8,355 bases of DNA, taken from the NCBI GenBank assembly GCA_002307905.1, contig DBUL01000135.1, positions 15,264 to 23,618 of the forward strand, in the 5' to 3' direction. The position numbers and the translations under genes were made by a program. Below are positions 6,360 to 8,355 of the stretch, one piece after another. The DNA is from Rhizobiaceae bacterium UBA1291. Its GTDB lineage: Bacteria > Pseudomonadota > Alphaproteobacteria > Rhizobiales > Rhizobiaceae. The notes below the pieces were generated by a model that ran no database searches, was not told the origin of the DNA, and saw nothing but the letters and a program-made list of their open reading frames with translations. Position 1 is the first letter of the stretch. Each line of letters opens with the position of its first letter.

Positions 6360-7539
6360 CGTGCGTCGAGATGATCGAAGCGGCAACCCGACGCGCCTCG
6401 GCATCGGTAGCGAAGACGTCGTCGATGGAGCTTGCTGCTCCACAATCGATGAGCCGCTCCATCGTCACCTCGACGATATCGGCCATGTCGAGGAAACCGA
6501 TCTTCTCCTCGACGAAGGCGTCGAAGGCCGTCTCCTCGGCGGCATTCATGATTGCGCCTTGCAGGCCACCGCGGGTGAGCGCCGTGCGGGCAAGCCTGAG
6601 CGCTGGGAAGCGGGTCTCGTCCGGTGCCTCGAAGTCGAGCCGGGCCAGTCTGGCGAAGTCGAGCCGCTCGGCATTGAGCCTCGGCCGTTTCGGATAGGTC
6701 AATGCATAGCCGATCGCGGTACGCATGTCCGGCGGGCCGAGCTGGGCAATCACCGAGCCATCGCTGTAGCCGACCATGGAATGTATGATCGACTGCGGGT
6801 GCACGATCACCTCGATCTGTTCCGGCGTGATGTCGAAGAGGTGTCTTGCCTCGATCATTTCCAGCGCCTTGTTGAACATGGAGGCGCTGCCGACCGAGAT
6901 CTTCAGGCCCATCGACCAGTTCGGGTGGGTCCTCGCCGTTGCGACGGTTACGCCTGCCATCTGCTCGCGCGTATAGGTGCGAAAAGGACCGCCGGACGCC
7001 GTGAGGATGATCCGCTCCAGCGCTGGCCGCTGGCTGGTGTCGAGGCATTGGAAGATCGCGCTATGCTCGCTATCGACAGGAATCAGTCGTCCGCCGCCTG
7101 TTTTCACCGCCTGGATGAACAATTCGCCTGCCGAGACCAGGCATTCCTTGTTGGCGAGCGCAATGTCGGCGCCCCGCGCAGCCGCGGTCAGCGTGGGGCC
7201 GAGGCCCGCCGTGCCAACGATGGCGGCCATGACCCAGTCGGCATCCAGGCTTGCCGCCTCCTTGAGCCCTGAGCGTCCGGCGGCCACGTCGACGCCGCTG
7301 CCGGCGAGTGCGTCCTTGAGCGTCATATACTGGCTTTCGTCGGCGGTGACGGCGAGTTTCGCGCCCATTGTGCGGGCCTGCTCCGCAAGGAGTTCAATAT
7401 TGCCGTTACCGGTCAAGGCGCCGATCTCGAAGGCATCGCGCCCGCCCAACTGATTGACCACGTCCAGCGTGTTGACGCCGATCGAGCCGGTCGAGCCGAG
7501 AATCGTCAGGCGGCGCGGCTGTTGTTTGGCGAGGGTCAT
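6346..7539 (-). CDS. dxr: 1-deoxy-D-xylulose 5-phosphate reductoisomerase
   Basis: This 397-residue cytoplasmic enzyme converts 1-deoxyxylulose 5-phosphate to 2-C-methylerythritol 4-phosphate with NADPH and a divalent metal, the committed step of the MEP isoprenoid pathway. It feeds undecaprenyl phosphate, quinone tails and, where made, hopanoids. Seen are the NADPH loop LGSTGSIG (14-21), ALANKECLVSAG (127-138), the metal ligands Asp156 and Glu158 in PVDSEHSAIFQ, SGGPFR, HPNWSMG, and SMFNKALE with Lys224 and Glu227, which match E. coli Lys228 and Glu231. One oddity is SVGSAS at 215-220, where E. coli has SVDSAT: glycine 217 replaces the aspartate. The start at 7539 gives the normal N-terminus MTLAKQQPRRLTILG; the frame stays open far upstream, but that part is the shadow of the divergent ATPase gene. 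The Shine-Dalgarno is weak. The gene is separate from the uppS-cdsA cluster where many bacteria keep dxr. Confidence 0.95.
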   Translation of the reverse strand: MTLAKQQPRRLTILGSTGSIGVNTLDVVNQLGGRDAFEIGALTGNGNIELLAEQARTMGAKLAVTADESQYMTLKDALAGSGVDVAAGRSGLKEAASLDADWVMAAIVGTAGLGPTLTAAARGADIALANKECLVSAGELFIQAVKTGGGRLIPVDSEHSAIFQCLDTSQRPALERIILTASGGPFRTYTREQMAGVTVATARTHPNWSMGLKISVGSASMFNKALEMIEARHLFDITPEQIEVIVHPQSIIHSMVGYSDGSVIAQLGPPDMRTAIGYALTYPKRPRLNAERLDFARLARLDFEAPDETRFPALRLARTALTRGGLQGAIMNAAEETAFDAFVEEKIGFLDMADIVEVTMERLIDCGAASSIDDVFATDAEARRVAASIISTHEKTA

Positions 7540-7653
7540 TCTTGCTGTCCGGAAGATTGCTTCATCTGCAATTGCGTCTACAAGGGATTGCTGAAAGCGG
7601 CAAGCTTCCGATCCGGCGGCCCGTCGCGCGTATTCGCAGTCCGGAGGTTGTCG
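7540..7653. other. Divergent promoter region between dxr and the metal ATPase gene
   Basis: These 114 bases must hold both divergent promoters. ATTGC recurs within 7556-7592, including the palindrome GCAATTGC (7569-7576). I see no clear MerR-type operator, the long palindrome with extended spacer that often fronts metal ATPase genes. No small ORF of its own was judged real. Confidence 0.45.
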
Positions 7654-8355
7654 ATGCGAGGTCTCGTTTGGAACTTGCGCCGTTATGGCCAGCCCTTTCT
7701 GGCCCTTGTGGCGCTGGTAACCTTGGCCGGCGGCGGCATTGCCTATTTCACCACGCATCAGGATTGGGCATCCGGACTTTGGTCCTTCGGCACGGCACTC
7801 GTTCTCTCGGCGCTCCTGGTCGAGATCGTCCTGTCGCTGATGCAGGGACGATTCGGCCTCGACGTCATCGCCGGGCTGTCCATGGGGGCAGCACTTGCCT
7901 TCGGCGAGCCGCTGGCCGGCAATATCGTCGCGCTGATGTATGCCGGTGGCCAACAGCTCGAAAACTTCGCCGAGGGGCGCGCACGACGCGAAATGACCGC
8001 GCTGCTCGGCCGCACGGCCCGTACCGCCATGCGCTACGCGCGCGAAGGACTGGAGGAAGTCCCGATCGAGACGCTGATGCCGGGCGAGCGGATCCTGGTC
8101 CGTCGTGGTGAGGTTGTGCCGGTCGATGGTCGCCTGGTCGGCGGCCGCGCCGACATCGACATGTCCGCCTTGACCGGTGAAGCCATGCCGGCGCGTTTCT
8201 TCGCCGGTAACGACATGCCGAGCGGCGGCACGTCGATCGGCGCCGCCTTCGATCTCGACGTGATACGCACGGCTGCCGACAGTACCTATGCCGGGATCGT
8301 CCGGCTCGTCGAGCAGGCACAACAGAGCAAGGCGCCAATGGTGCGGCTGGCGGAT
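7654..8355 (+). CDS. P1B-type heavy-metal-transporting ATPase, N-terminal part (truncated by window edge)
   Basis: The 234 residues seen open directly with membrane segments: hydrophobic stretches near 14-33 and 41-62, then DVIAGLSMGAALAFGEPLAGNIVALMYAGGQQLE, which gives the next helix pair of the P1B transmembrane core. The actuator domain follows with PGERILVRRGEVVPVDGRL and the dephosphorylation motif TGE at 174-176 (MSALTGEAMP). The phosphorylation site DKTG and the metal-binding CPx motif lie past the right edge. There is no CxxC or histidine-rich metal-binding domain before the first helix, so this is a short P1B form. The metal (Zn/Cd/Pb, Cu or Co) cannot be told without the CPx/SPC region. 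The start at 7654 has GGAGG at 7643-7647 and is divergent from dxr. The family call is firm; export from the cytoplasm is the usual role. Confidence 0.88.
   Translation, partial: MRGLVWNLRRYGQPFLALVALVTLAGGGIAYFTTHQDWASGLWSFGTALVLSALLVEIVLSLMQGRFGLDVIAGLSMGAALAFGEPLAGNIVALMYAGGQQLENFAEGRARREMTALLGRTARTAMRYAREGLEEVPIETLMPGERILVRRGEVVPVDGRLVGGRADIDMSALTGEAMPARFFAGNDMPSGGTSIGAAFDLDVIRTAADSTYAGIVRLVEQAQQSKAPMVRLAD

Noticed and set aside
6361..7272. Plus-strand open frame of 303 codons opposite dxr
   Set aside because: Shadow of dxr. It has no family signature and its composition is that of antisense GC-rich code.
7542..8111. Plus-strand open frame of 189 codons overlapping the metal ATPase start
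   Set aside because: It is out of frame with the ATPase, which has a Shine-Dalgarno, membrane helices and a TGE motif. This frame is arginine-rich without features.
7540..8322. N-terminal extension of dxr to a start at 8322
   Set aside because: The added residues are antisense to the P-type ATPase gene and match no Dxr N-terminus. The normal Dxr start is at 7539.

Overview
The window looks like chromosomal DNA of an alphaproteobacterium of the Rhizobiaceae type (Rhizobium, Sinorhizobium or Agrobacterium relatives). The signs are high GC with strongly GC-biased third codon positions, an ALA-synthase type hemA (the C4 haem pathway of alphaproteobacteria), a form II CO-dehydrogenase-like operon in the S-L-M order, a TamA of rhizobial character, and a FixK/FNR anaerobox in front of hemA. 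The genus call is inference from recalled family character, not from a search. A canonical dxr argues against Brucella, which is known to use a different reductoisomerase.

Layout: (1) 1-378, minus strand: N-terminal part of an Omp85-family TamA with a signal peptide, cut by the left edge. (2) 536-796, minus strand: small glycine-zipper lipoprotein followed by a hairpin terminator. (3) 797-1100: 304-base divergent intergenic region. (4) 1101-4864, plus strand: three-gene molybdenum hydroxylase operon, coxS (2Fe-2S subunit), coxL (molybdopterin subunit with the form II motif AYRGAGR) and coxM (FAD subunit), closed by an intrinsic terminator. A repeat-like inverted structure separates coxS from coxL. 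(5) 5086-6300, plus strand: hemA, 5-aminolevulinate synthase, behind a TTGAC-N4-ATCAA box. (6) 6346-7539, minus strand: dxr, convergent with hemA; the hemA terminator runs into the last codons of dxr. (7) 7654-8355, plus strand: start of a P1B-type metal-transporting ATPase with no N-terminal metal-binding domain, cut by the right edge.

The genes do not form one pathway. The cox-like operon encodes a complete three-subunit oxidoreductase of uncertain substrate. hemA supplies the first haem precursor and appears wired to low oxygen. dxr supplies isoprenoid precursors. tamA and the lipoprotein belong to the cell envelope, and the ATPase to metal export. No RNA gene, CRISPR array, insertion sequence or phage gene was seen. 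The points most worth a second look are the form II CO-dehydrogenase-like enzyme, the anaerobox geometry at hemA, and the repeat-like element inside the cox operon. Nothing here is clearly an undescribed system.
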